The notes below the pieces were generated by a model. That model worked only from the letters and a program-made list of their open reading frames with translations. It was not told the origin of the DNA and searched no databases. Below, one piece after another: positions 36,879-48,093 of a DNA stretch of 64,000 nucleotides. Source of the stretch: Dictyophora rubrovolvata (Eukaryota; Basidiomycota; Agaricomycetes; Phallales; Phallaceae); contig CP114119.1 of the NCBI GenBank assembly GCA_029959195.1, positions 1,736,001 to 1,800,000 on the forward strand. The letters are read 5' to 3'. Made by a program: the position numbers and the translations under genes. How positions within the stretch are numbered: the first letter of the stretch is position 1; every line of letters begins with the position of its first letter.

Positions 36879-37917
36879 TTATTGAGAATGATGGACTAGG
36901 CCAGGATAGTGATCATGATCGCTTTCGCTGCCGATGGACCCATACAGCGTCTGTTCATCAGCTTCAAAGTAAGGCCTCGGAAAAACGGCGGATGCATCTT
37001 CGGGAAGCGGTGTTAACTAAGGCTTCTGTGTTATATATGGATGATGGAATGTATTGAAATAAAGTAATGAACCCACAGGTATCCCATGAGGACGGATCGA
37101 GGAAGTCACCGATGGCAATAAGAACAAGCCGGAGCCACTTGACGTACTCAGGTCATTGACAGACCCAACGCTTTCTTCCATTCCATCCCCACGTATTTGA
37201 AAGGGAGGGTTTCGACGTGGATCATTAAAAACCTGTTCAAGATTATTTTCCACTGAGGTTTTTAATATTGTAGTATGAACATTCTTTACTGACATTGACA
37301 TGAACAGGCGAGGGGGATCTTACTAACGAAGATACCGTGCCATTGTTATTATTATCACTTAACTCGTGATGATTGATTTCATGTTCATGACTGTATGGCG
37401 GGAGATCAGCAAACACCTTGTTAGTCGGTGGTGGAGAAAATGCCGTGTCAGTCTTCTCGGAATGATCAGGTCGCAAGACGGTGGTTGTCGATATCCGAGC
37501 CTTTTCTGTGGGTGCAGTCGGTGACACCGGGGAGGATGTTATTCTCCTTCGGGCCTTTCGCCTTCTCCAATGTTGTCGCATCTCCCGAAAATAAGCGCAA
37601 CAACGTCGAATGAGAACCGCAGCGATAAATCCTACCAACGCCAGGGCGACCGCGATGGCAAGAATGACATAACCAATGATGTTCTCCGTCGTCTGAGGTG
37701 AATCTACAACTACTACAGAACGGCCAAAATGGGCACTGGCGCTGAGATCGTCAACGTACGTGATATCTGTGGCAGCGGGACGGAGGTACATCACTGTTTG
37801 CGGGTAGGAGTGGAATACGGGAGCGCAAAGGAGGTAAGCTTCTGAGGCTGGCCAGCCCAATATAACGTGAAGCGGATACTTGGCGACATTCTTCGAACCA
37901 AACAAACAACTCACCAT
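36879..37917 (-). CDS. Single-pass membrane protein with LPxY-type motif, unknown function
   Basis: Not recognised. The first long exon begins at Met-37917 or continues an upstream exon. It carries an N-terminal luminal-like part (VILGWPASEAYLLCAPVFHS), one membrane span (NIIGYVILAIAVALALVGF), a basic cytosolic flank (RRCCAYFREMRQHWRRRKAR) and a long Ser/Pro tail with DLPPYSHEHE. Two short introns are then needed to keep the frame: one of about 37 nt (giving VNVMENNLEQVF) and one of about 60 nt (giving HGIPLTPLPEDASAVFPRP). The protein ends DHYPGLVHHSQ. The tail reads smoothly across both joints, which supports the model. LPPY could bind WW domains of a Rsp5-type ubiquitin ligase (inference). 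The 5' end is uncertain. Confidence 0.6.
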
Positions 37918-38319
37918 TCAAAAACCTTTAAAGTCATGCCAACACGCACTCGGAAAATGACGAGAAAAAATTAGAACAGGAAATGATGTGCGGAAGGCTA
38001 GAATAAGGCTAACGACCAGGTTTTGTTTCGTCTGAATTAAACACATCAGGCTTTCTGAATTAATGCGCACGCATGAAATTAAAACACCCTGAAAATCAAT
38101 ACTCGAGAAGACTGATGGCTTCGGCTCGACTCGCTTTCGGTAACCAACTGTTTTCAACGTGGTCTGGGGACAGGTACGAGGCGTTTTTATGTAACAAGTT
38201 GAAAAAGGTATATCACGTCGTCCAATGCTTTTAATACATTTTTCTCTCTCGCTCTATAACTCCCGCCCCCCAAGAAATTTACTAGAGCTAATATCAATAT
38301 AAATACCCTGTGCAGGCAC
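37918..38319. other. Intergenic region between two minus-strand genes
   Basis: About 400 bp with no recognised gene. It may hold an upstream exon or signal-peptide exon of the single-pass protein; I could not find one with a good phase match. Confidence 0.4.
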
Positions 38320-38749
38320 TCATGCTCCTCCCCTGCGAAATAAAGTCATCAGGAGCTTCGATCAAGCGGAGAATAGATACATACACTAAAATATTGTTGC
38401 TAGAAGGGGGAAAAAAAGATGTCAGTTGCTGGCTTAGAACACTAAATAATTTCCACCTACATAGGGATGTGAATCAGTTTGACAAAATATCCGAGAAGGC
38501 CCATAACGGCGAATCCAATAGCAACGGCTCTGCAAATTTGCATAAATTCTGTACGTTCTATCAGTAAACTACCGTCAACAAGATAGTATGTCAAACCTTT
38601 TTGCGTTGGTTTAGTGCAGCGAGCGATGAACTAATTGAAAATAAACTGAGGTTCAAGATACCAACACATTAACCAGAATAACATACTTGGTTTCCCTCCC
38701 GCGTAAATTGGCGGGGAACTTCCATAAACTCCTTGATTTTCTCTGACAT
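38320..38749 (-). CDS. SSS1: SEC61 complex gamma subunit (SSS1/SecE homologue)
   Basis: Five exons (38749-38687, 38630-38597, 38548-38461, 38399-38385, 38332-38320) give 70 aa. The sequence is textbook Sec61-gamma: [20 protein letters not shown], then [20 protein letters not shown], the single membrane span [20 protein letters not shown], and the tail INNILVGGA. It is the clamp subunit of the ER protein-conducting channel. The last two coding exons are only 15 and 13 nt. The conserved tail is recovered exactly only if both are used, which gives strong support. The start lies 297 bp from the divergent PPR-like gene. Confidence 0.96.
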
Positions 38750-39046
38750 TATTCAAGTAGGCACTTCTTAGTAGCAGCAAGTTACTTTTGACGGGGAAAA
38801 GCTTGAATGACGAAAACGAGCGTGGAGGTATTGACGTGGTATCTTAGGTAAGCCATTTCACAGGCGTCTGTCTGAAGTTTGAAAGCGCTAGTCTGATATC
38901 TACCTTCCGAGCACTCCTAGTAAGCTATTCTCTTCCTTGTAACTTTTTTCTTAAATCTTAGTTTTGGCTTTAGCGACATTTTTTTTATGTAGCTTGGGAC
39001 TGGAACGTGTGTTAAAAATCGCGAGCTTAGCCTGCTAGCGATTTTC

Positions 39047-42034
39047 ATGCTCACTCGTACCTCTCGCACATTTACATTCAAACTCGGTCCTGCCGTAATT
39101 CGCAGTCTCAGCACATACATTCCACATAAAATTCAATTTATCTCCAAACAAACTCAATGTCGACTCCGTTGTTCCAGTGCCGCATTTCTTCCTGCCTTGG
39201 AAGAACCGGAAACCACGGCATCACCACCGGTATCATTGCCTCAGGAGCTTTTCCAACTAGCCAAGGAAGTTGAAAAGACCCTTGAAGAAAGATCATTTCT
39301 CCAATTTCCAGAACTTTACTCCTCGTTCCGTCTCGTCGCTCTTGACTGTTCCCGGAACACCCTCATCCCAACCAGTTCGCTGGCTGCTTTATTTCCATCC
39401 CTCGACCAGTTTTACGATACAGCTCGGACGCGTCTGTGTCGGAATTCTCGCAAGGAATACGCGGCTCTTCACGTTATGATGTATAAAGACGCGTTTATCA
39501 TATTCCGCGATAGTTTGTCTCTGAAACACCCTTTACTTTTCGCGAGCGAGTCATTCGGATCTTTACTTGACCGGAATACCATCTCTACCGCTAATAACGT
39601 GTTTGAGCATATCAAACACCTTATTGGCATGCTTCCGACCGAAGTGAATGCGTCTTTATCCCTCAAAACCATGGAGAATTGGATGGAGACACTTGGGTCC
39701 AGTTCTGACTTGAATGCACTAACGCTTTTACAACGCATGGTTCTCAGTCTTCCGGACTGTCTTGGAATTCAGCCGTCTCGCAAGCACCATCATTACGTTC
39801 TTAAAGCTCTCCTTAAAGCCAATCAAGCTGGTCGAGCATGGCGATGGTTAGAAAAAATGCAGTTCCAAAAGCATTCATTGAATGAGGGTGAAAAACGGCA
39901 CTGGTGGGCTAAACTGCCTCACCTACCCTGGTTCAATAGCGATGATCCTGTCCCGCCTTCGTCTTCTATCACGTGGACTAGGGCTCGGACCCAGGATTAT
40001 GATTTATTCCTTACATATTTTGCGAAATGTGGAGATTTCATGTCGGCGCAATTGCTTATGAAACAGATGTTCATTCTAGGTCCGCCGATTTTGCCTGGAC
40101 AGCGGTCATGGCATCTTTACCTACTTGCCGCTGTTTCCCAAGCCAAGTCGAATGTTTTTTCTGTTCTCAAAGAGATGTCGGATGCCGGATTCAATGTTAA
40201 TCTAACGATTCTTGTATCGCTTTCTGGTCGCGTGGATTTGCAATCGTGGGTTTCCGAGGACATACTTTCCCTGCTTCGTTCGGAGGGATCCCAAGGAAAG
40301 CCGGAAATAACTGGAGAGAAGGCCGTATTAGATCTTCTCCCTGATTTCAAGCCCGATCCTCTGCATGCAGAAGTTCGAAAAGTAGAAGTGAAAATTCCCC
40401 CTCATTTAAAGCGACTTCCCTCTCCTGACAGATACGCTGCTTCCATGGATGGTGGTTTGACCGACTTGCCTTCGAACCAAGCTCACGCACTACCAACAAG
40501 TGAAGAGTTCGGTCTCTCGTTAAACCCTTTCCACGCTGCGTTCGAGAAACCTGTTCTCGAGAAAATGAATAGTCAAGACGTTGAAGTCGCAACTCCGAAA
40601 GACTCAGAAGAGCTGCAAGTAGCTTTTATTGCAGATCCCCATTTTTCGACCAATAGTGAGGTGGGCGCTGACAAGCTCAGACGCAATCTCCTCAAAATAG
40701 CTCAGACACCGAACCCGGTTAATACCATACGAAGTTATAATGCGTACATCAGTCTTCCAGGCAGCAGACGTTTCGACATCGAACTTGGTAGTGCTTTAAT
40801 CCGAGGTTTATGTCGGAACACACTTAAAGCACCTTCAAGACGAAATGTGCTGCATGCCGTCAAGATGTATAAAGATCTCTTAGCATCGGGCCTGGGCTCA
40901 TCCTCCCCATCATTTTTCACTCCGTCGTCCCGAGACGAATTAAAAATCGATCCTGCCAAGGAGCTAAAACATGTTTATTATATGCTCTTGAGAAACTTGA
41001 CTGCCCCACCCACGACTTATTCTTCAGGTGCTGAAGCCGTCGAAACTCAGGAACGGTGTTCGGAAGATATGCGCTATCTCTTGAATGAGATGAAAATTCG
41101 CGGGATTACCCCCGACTCGCGGTTAATTTCCCCTATTATGCTCCTTCAGTGGCGCAGTACTGGCAGTCATGACGAGGCTCTGCAGTTTTACATATCATTT
41201 ATTTCAGATATTGAATCCTCTCGGCCCTCTTCAGACGCAGGCACGAAAGTTCAATTAATGGATCTTGGTTCTTTCAGGTCTATCTTGAACTCGTTTGGGC
41301 AGCTTTCTTTTCAAAATGCGCCTATTACCCCAGCACGGCTATGGCATGTTCTTCTCTCACACATATGTGCAAGAGGATATATTTCAACTTCCAAGGATTA
41401 CGCCCTATACATTAACAGCCTTGTATCTAAAAATATATCGCCACTTGCTCTGCGCTACGTATCGCTCGGAATGGATCCACCCGAAGAGGAAGAAAACATG
41501 GTCAAATCTATGTACGACTCTCTGAAATATCTATTCCGTCAGATTACGATTGACATTCACATTACGCCGGACGCTGTCTTATTCAATACTCTTATGGACG
41601 CATTTCAACGCGTTGGTGCATTTGACGATGCCCTGCAAGTTCTTAATTTGAGTTGGCTGACTGGCCAAGTCGATAATGTTACGCCAATTATCATGTTTGA
41701 TGCGTGCGGACATGCCAAACGTCCCGTAGATGCATATCTAATTTGGAATATGCTTGTTCGACGTCGATGGAAGTTCGATAAACGGACGTTGGACACATGG
41801 GTCGAATGTCTTTGCCGTTTGGGATATGTCGATCAGGCTTGCAAGTTCGTGTGTCTGTACATGGGTAAAGAGCATGGCGAATATGAAACCGTTGAAGATA
41901 CTAACCCCGATATCAACACATGCCTCATTTTACTCAAGTTCTCTTGGAACTTTGGCCAGAGTCTGGAAGTCAGGGAAAGGATCAAGTCGCACCTTCCCCA
42001 CATTTGGAAAGAACTGTCAGCGAGATACATGTAA
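39047..42034 (+). CDS. Large PPR-like mitochondrial protein
   Basis: A single intronless exon encodes 995 aa. The N-terminus (MLTRTSRTFTFKLGPAVIRS) is rich in Arg, Ser and Thr with no acids, as in mitochondrial presequences. The rest is alpha-helical with scattered PPR-like helix pairs, such as YDLFLTYFAKCGDFMSAQLLMKQMF, SRLISPIMLLQW and PDAVLFNTLMDAFQRVGAFDDALQVL, the last close to a perfect PPR unit. PPR proteins bind organellar RNA and control its processing, stability or translation. A specific target cannot be given. Being intronless is unusual next to its intron-rich neighbours. Convergent with the glycine decarboxylase gene. Confidence 0.78.
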   Translation: MLTRTSRTFTFKLGPAVIRSLSTYIPHKIQFISKQTQCRLRCSSAAFLPALEEPETTASPPVSLPQELFQLAKEVEKTLEERSFLQFPELYSSFRLVALDCSRNTLIPTSSLAALFPSLDQFYDTARTRLCRNSRKEYAALHVMMYKDAFIIFRDSLSLKHPLLFASESFGSLLDRNTISTANNVFEHIKHLIGMLPTEVNASLSLKTMENWMETLGSSSDLNALTLLQRMVLSLPDCLGIQPSRKHHHYVLKALLKANQAGRAWRWLEKMQFQKHSLNEGEKRHWWAKLPHLPWFNSDDPVPPSSSITWTRARTQDYDLFLTYFAKCGDFMSAQLLMKQMFILGPPILPGQRSWHLYLLAAVSQAKSNVFSVLKEMSDAGFNVNLTILVSLSGRVDLQSWVSEDILSLLRSEGSQGKPEITGEKAVLDLLPDFKPDPLHAEVRKVEVKIPPHLKRLPSPDRYAASMDGGLTDLPSNQAHALPTSEEFGLSLNPFHAAFEKPVLEKMNSQDVEVATPKDSEELQVAFIADPHFSTNSEVGADKLRRNLLKIAQTPNPVNTIRSYNAYISLPGSRRFDIELGSALIRGLCRNTLKAPSRRNVLHAVKMYKDLLASGLGSSSPSFFTPSSRDELKIDPAKELKHVYYMLLRNLTAPPTTYSSGAEAVETQERCSEDMRYLLNEMKIRGITPDSRLISPIMLLQWRSTGSHDEALQFYISFISDIESSRPSSDAGTKVQLMDLGSFRSILNSFGQLSFQNAPITPARLWHVLLSHICARGYISTSKDYALYINSLVSKNISPLALRYVSLGMDPPEEEENMVKSMYDSLKYLFRQITIDIHITPDAVLFNTLMDAFQRVGAFDDALQVLNLSWLTGQVDNVTPIIMFDACGHAKRPVDAYLIWNMLVRRRWKFDKRTLDTWVECLCRLGYVDQACKFVCLYMGKEHGEYETVEDTNPDINTCLILLKFSWNFGQSLEVRERIKSHLPHIWKELSARYM

Positions 42035-42219
42035 AAAAAGCGGATATATAGAAAGGCTATACGAATTATATACACAATATTGCATCGATTAATATATAGC
42101 CCTCGAGGTAAAATAGATCTAAGTGGAATTAGATGAACGCGTAAATGTACTAGTCTAGTAGCGCTTGGTTGAACAATGACACCACGGATCCCAATATGAA
42201 AAAGATAAACAACAAGATT
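42035..42219. terminator. Convergent 3' ends of PPR-like and P-protein genes
   Basis: About 185 bp between two convergent stop codons. It must hold both polyadenylation regions; no specific signal was decided. Confidence 0.35.
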
Positions 42220-45200
42220 TTATGACGCTAGTTCCTCAACGGTTGGACATTCACACTATTCAAACGGGTCAAGGGGCGTTCAATTTAGCGAAAAGAAAAG
42301 GCGAACGTACTATTAGATTAAGGTCACCGTAGGCTTTGCGAAATCAATCAATATACATTCCACTGATAAGAGGGGGGAAAAAACTTACCATCGTCGATCC
42401 GACCTACTGTCGGCCAGAACTTCCGCTCTTTCAGATATGGCAAGGGATATACAGCTTCTTCACGGGAATAGGGTCTAAATTTACAGTCACGCATAAAATA
42501 CATTTCAGTGTAAGTTAATGAACATACCGATTCCATTGTTCGTCGGACACAATAATGGACGCTATAGTGTGAGGGGCGTTTTTGAGCAAGTTGGTATCTT
42601 TAGGTTGCTTCCCTGTGATTATCTCTTCCACTTCTTCCCGAATAGCGATCATCGCGTCACAGAATCTGAACAGACCGGTCACCAGTGGTACGAGGAGAAA
42701 AAACACAAGCTATTACCTATCCAACTCAGCGAGTGATTCAGATTCCGTCGGCTCAATTAGCATACATGTCGAGATGGGCCATGAACATGTAGGAGGATGA
42801 AATCCGTAGTCCTAGTACGATAACGTCGCTATAAAAATAATCCATGAAAGAATTATATAACACCTTACCTGTAACCTCTTCGCAAAATCAGCAACTTTTA
42901 GTCCCGCCTTTTTATCAAACTCGGCAAGATCAATGAGAAGTTCGTGCGCAACGCGATTATTCCTGTTTTTATAACGCAGGGTATAGTGGTTCTTCAAGCG
43001 ATGCGCGATGTAATTAGCATTGAGAAGAGCAAGCTTTGAGGAATCTGCAAGGCCCGTTCCGCCGAGCATTTTGATATAAGACCAGGAAATGAAGAGAATT
43101 GAGGCACTGCCCCAAGGTGCCGCTGCTACTGCCCCAATGGGTGAACTGCCTCCCGCGGGTATAACTGGATGGGAAGGTAAAAAGGGTGCTAGATGTTCAG
43201 CAACACATATGGGTCTGTAAGAAAACAAAACGGTCAATACGTAGTCGCATTAAGTTGATAGAACTCTATGACAAGCTTACCCGACGCCTGGTCCTCCGCC
43301 TCCATGGGGTCTGTTACAAGGTTATCGGTTTTTACCAACATTATAAATTTCAACATAACATACATGGCAAACGTTTTATGAAGGTTGAGATGACATACGT
43401 CACCTCCACAAACGGCAGGGTTAGTAAGGCCAATTTGAGCATTGAGATTCGCGCCTAAAAAATTAAATCATTAGTATTTTTATATACTACAACATTGTAT
43501 CTCTTACCATCCAGGTAAACCTGTCCATTATTTTCATGGATTATATCACAAGCCTTCAAAAAAAAAAACACTAGTCACAAGGTGAAGGTAAAACTATGAT
43601 AAATCGATACCCACCGTCTGAACACCTTCTTCGAAAACACCATACGTCGATGGGTAAGTAATCTGCAAATAAAAGGTGGTTTAGAGAACGTGGTCGAACT
43701 AAATGTCGAAAGAGACCAACCATAAATGCGGCCAAATTATGACGATATTTCTCAGCCTTCTCTTTCAAATCCTCAAGATCCAAGGTTCCATTCTCGTGGG
43801 TCTTAACAGGCACGACTTTGAAACCAGCCATTACGGCGGACTAGAGAAATTGAACGAGATTTGCCGAGCTGAGAAAGTACAAGGGAAAAATGACATACAG
43901 CGGGATTAGTTCCATGGGCACTGACAGGAATGAGACAAATATCGCGATGTCCCTCCCCTATAGACGCATGATACGCTCGAATAACCGACAATCCTGCATA
44001 TTCACCTGCTGCGCCCGAATTAGGTTGCACAGAGCATGCCGCAAATCCGGTTATTTTACACAAGTCACTCTCCAATTCCTATGCGTCGGCTTGTAGTCAA
44101 CACAAAACGCACGTTGTTGAAGATAACTACTGACCCTGATTATTTGAGAATAGCCTTGAGCTTGATATTGGGGAACGAACGGATGGATTGTACTAAACTC
44201 CGGCCACGTGAGTGGAATCATGCTGCTCGTGCTGTTGAGTTTCATAGTGCAGCTTCCAAGCGGAATCATGGCATGGACGAGCGATAAGTCTTTCTCTTGA
44301 AGGGAATACATATATCGCAACATCTCGGTTTCAGAATGATGCGTATTGAATATGGGATGTTCCAAGAATTTTGACTGTCTTTGCAAATGTGAAGGAATAT
44401 CTGGGGTAAAGTCCGGTGGAGGAACAAGCTGCGTGACATCGATGATTTTCGCCCCTGAAGCTAACGCGAAAACATTGATAATGTCCACCAAGTCTACAGA
44501 AGAAACGCTTTCATCCAGTGTAACTCCCACAGAGTGATTATTAATTTTTCGAAAATTAATGCCCAGGTCCTCAGCGATCCCATGAACTCGTTCTTCTTCC
44601 GCAAGGTCTTTCACGTTGACTGTCAGGGTATCAAAATAGGCGGAAGCATTTTCAATAGAGTAACCAAAGTTTTCCAACGCAGTCTTCAATACCTGTGTGA
44701 ATGCATGCACTTGGCTCGCGATATTTTTCAAACCACTAGGACCGTGATATACGCTATACATTGCAGCCATGTTTGCGAGAAGGGCTTGACTCGTGCATAT
44801 ATTACTCGTAGCCTTCTCTCGCCGAATGTGTTGTTCTCGTGCTTATTTGCAATGGGTTACGCCAATTCGGACAGTCAAAGAAAAATTCTGCGACTTACTT
44901 TGCAAGGCCAGCCTATATGCGGGCTTTCCGGTAACGTCTTTACTCTTTCCGATAAGCCTTCCGGGCATCTTACGTTTCAACTTGTCCGTCACAGCGAAAA
45001 AGGCAGCATGCGGTCCTCCATAACCAGCCGGAACACCGAAACGAGCCGACGAACCAAAGACAATGTCTGCATTCCACTCTCCCGGAGGTTTCAACATAGT
45101 CAAGGCCAGAAGATCGGTGGCTACTGTCATAAGACCTCCAGCAGCATGAATTGCGTCCGCCAGAGGCGAATAGTCTCTTATGAGTCCATTGACGTCAGGA

Positions 45201-46093
45201 TACTGGACCATCACTCCGCATAAGTCCAGACTCTGGATATCTGATTGAGAGAGACCGTGAGCGTCCCCAAGTAGGACGTTAATTCCAAAGCCTTTGCCCC
45301 GTGTTTGTACGACGGCAATTGTTTGAGGGGAGATGGACTGGTCGACAAAAAAGGTTTTTTTTCTTGAGCCGTGGTTCACAGATGCCATGACCATCGCTTC
45401 AGCGGCAGCAGTAGCTTCGTCAAGTAAGGATGCATTCGCAATGTCCATACCAGTCAAAGACATGATCATGGTTTGAAAATTGACGAGTGACTCGAGTCGT
45501 CCTGTTTGGTGATTTGGCAGGAATTAAAATAAAAATTACCGAAATGCGGAAAGTAATACGCATATAGACATGCCTTGAGCAATTTCTGGTTGGTATGGAG
45601 TGTAAGGAGTATACCAAGCAGGATTTTGAAGGATCTTGAGAAAATCAGAATAGTGAGGACTCTTCCGTCCTTAAACCCCACCAGAAACACGTACGTTTCG
45701 TAGTATAACAGGCGGAACCACAGCATTATGGTAGCCCATGCCGATATAGCTTCTCATTACTCTATTGGCAGAAGCTATAGACTTTGCTCGTTGAAATAAC
45801 TCTGATTCGCTGAGAGGTTGTATAGACCGATGATTCATAACATTCGGAGACAGCCGAATTGAAGGCGGGACTGTGTCTCCAACGAAGTCTTCCATTGAAG
45901 AGTAGCCAAGAGCTTTAAGCATCGTGATAGACTCAACATTATCCGGACCGATATGACGACTCGAGAAGGTGTCTAATGGCGCAAACACGTTGTACGGACG
46001 CCTCGAAAGAGAAACAAGGAGTCGGAGACAAGGACTGGGAAGTCTCAATCGAATGGCAGAGCGTAACAAGGAGTGTCCCGGGACGAGAGACAT
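42220..46093 (-). CDS. GCV2: Glycine dehydrogenase (decarboxylating), P-protein of the glycine cleavage system
   Basis: A long gene of many small introns; first exon 46093 to about 45694, last exon ending at 42220. The start [20 protein letters not shown] is a mitochondrial presequence. P-protein blocks include [89 protein letters not shown] and SAHGTNPA. The PLP lysine lies in NLHKTFA near 43370, followed by HGGGGPGVG and APWGSASIL. The enzyme decarboxylates glycine and passes the methylamine to lipoylated H-protein in the matrix. Length is near the usual 1,000 residues. Tail: [10 protein letters not shown]. Confidence 0.95.
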
Positions 46094-47000
46094 GGAAAGA
46101 GCCTGGAGACGAACAGCAGGAGAACAATGACTGTGCTGTTGTTCATGGGTATTTATTATACGTATATTGGCGTGGGTGTCCACCGAGCCATCCACCGAGC
46201 CAGGCGCATTTCGGTGGGTCGAGCTTTTATCTTCAAAAAAGAGCAATACCAAACATCGGCAGGGATCGGCTGTCACGCCGCAAAAAAAATTTTTTCGACG
46301 GAGCTCAGGATTCAAAAGTTACTCGGGTGTTTGACCCGCCAGCGCCAAAGTTATTAAGGCCATTATGACACGCGAGATAAGGAAACGCTGAGCAGCCTTG
46401 AGCAAACTTTGGCTATTCTTCGGAAATGTCTCGAATTTAACAGGGTCATATGTAGTTTTGGAAAAAGGAAAAAACAATTTATGCATAGTATGAGCATCTG
46501 AGCATCTGCACATACATACCTTCCTTCGGTGGGATTCATACATCGGAATGATAATCGACACTACGCGTGTGGGTCCTGCCGCTTCCGGCCAGGTACAAAC
46601 AACCAAGAGACTAATAGGCAGCCAAGAATCGTCTGATACCCTCGATGTGGAATAATTATGACGACAGTAAATTGACTGGTTTGAACGGGGCATTTAAACC
46701 CGCGGGACAGAGCATGATCAAACTTCCCGCCAATGTCTACCAACGAGGAGGTACAAGAACCACCGGAAAAGTCGTGTTCTTTCGTAGTATGACATTCAAA
46801 CCAGGTCCGTCGACATGGAAAGCAAATCAAATTTATTATCCAGAATGATAGTAGTTTATAGGTTCGGCGCAAGCCATGAACGCATGAACATACGGAACAG
46901 CGGCTTAATACGAACCTTCGACTCGGAACTCGTTCCCAGCGCTATTGCTATGAGTCACAAGATAAAGCATATAACGACACTACATATTCCTTTTACTTCA
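46094..47000. other. Divergent intergenic region (P-protein / GNAT gene)
   Basis: About 900 bp between divergent starts. Open frames on both strands overlap each other and lack family features, so I call no gene. The GNAT gene could start further upstream in this region, since its frame is open back to Met-46815. Confidence 0.5.
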
Positions 47001-47832
47001 ATGGACACTCACAAAGAGCTTCACAAGATGGCTGCGCAGCTTCATCCGCTTCAGATCAACGCGAAGACAGGAGAACCTTACCTGGCTCTTCCTGCTCCCC
47101 ACTCCAATATCATCATAACACCATTCCGTCTCAACAGTGAAGATGAAAAGTTTAACATCGAATATTTGAACAATATCGAGGTTGTTAAATGGCTGAGTGG
47201 ACCTCCATTTCCCTACGAGCAAACCCATGCACGACAATGGATTGAAAAAACATTCGCCGACTCCCAAAAATTGCTGGAAGAGATCTATCGAAAACCCCCC
47301 GGATTTCTTATAGACGGGTGTCCTGTCAGTATACTAAGGGAAATCCAGGAAGATGGCCGAGATATTTTGATCGGAGATTGCAGCATCAAACCCTGGATTT
47401 TCGAGGAAATATTTGTTCCCGAAGATAATCAAAAAGCTAGGACAGAGAACGAAGCACGTGCAGCGGGAGATGCTTTGAAAGAATGGGCGTTCGGAGGTAA
47501 GATTGAACCTCATTTCCTTTAATCGATAGATCACTGAACGCACAAATTTTACAGATTATCTCGCCCCTTCGCACCACGGTAAGGGAATCATGTCGTTGGC
47601 TATTAAAACCCTGATAGAGCAATGGGTCATCCCAAGGATGGGTGCGAACATCATTAAAGTCAGCGTGTTCACCCACAACATCGCCAGTCGAAGAGTATTT
47701 GAAAAGAACGGATTCGTACTCTGGAAAACAGTGGAGAACTGCCGTCCAATACCAGAAAGTAAAGGTGGCGGAGTGTTCAGAACACATATACTAAAGCTGG
47801 ACAAGGACAAGGACAGGCGGGACACAGCATAG
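47001..47832 (+). CDS. GNAT-family N-acetyltransferase
   Basis: Two exons (start at Met-47001 or Met-47028 to 47496; 47555-47832) give about 258 aa. The N-terminal part reads NIIITPFRLNSEDEKFNIEYLNN, the beta1-alpha1 opening of GNAT enzymes. LIGDCSI is the beta4 segment, YLAPSHHGKGIMSLAIKTLI holds the acetyl-CoA-binding Q/RxxGxG/A-type loop (HHGKGIM), and HNIASRRVFEKNGFVLWKTV is the C-terminal CoA-contacting helix. This resembles fungal RimJ/RimL-like acyltransferases of unknown substrate. The tail is Lys/Asp-rich. Upstream Met codons exist, so the start is not firm. Confidence 0.82.
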
Positions 47833-48093
47833 CATTCTGTCGTAACATGTAACCATGTACTTAGTTGACTTGTGTATTGCCTGTGCAGTGTAGCACTGTG
47901 CCACAGTCGGTGATGGCGTCTAAGCTCAAGTCTCGCAGTCACGCGCTTGTAGTCACAGCCACACTTCATTGGTTGCTGGTCGATAACTACCCAAAGTACC
48001 ATACTAGGCTTGGCAAAATAGATCAAGTTTCTTCCTTCAATTTCTCCCTCTTTCCGTCCTCTTTATTTCAAACGCTATTGAAAGTCTAGCAGG

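Noticed and set aside
45976-46368. 130-codon plus frame antisense to the P-protein start
   Set aside because: Shadow of the P-protein exon 1 with no family signal.
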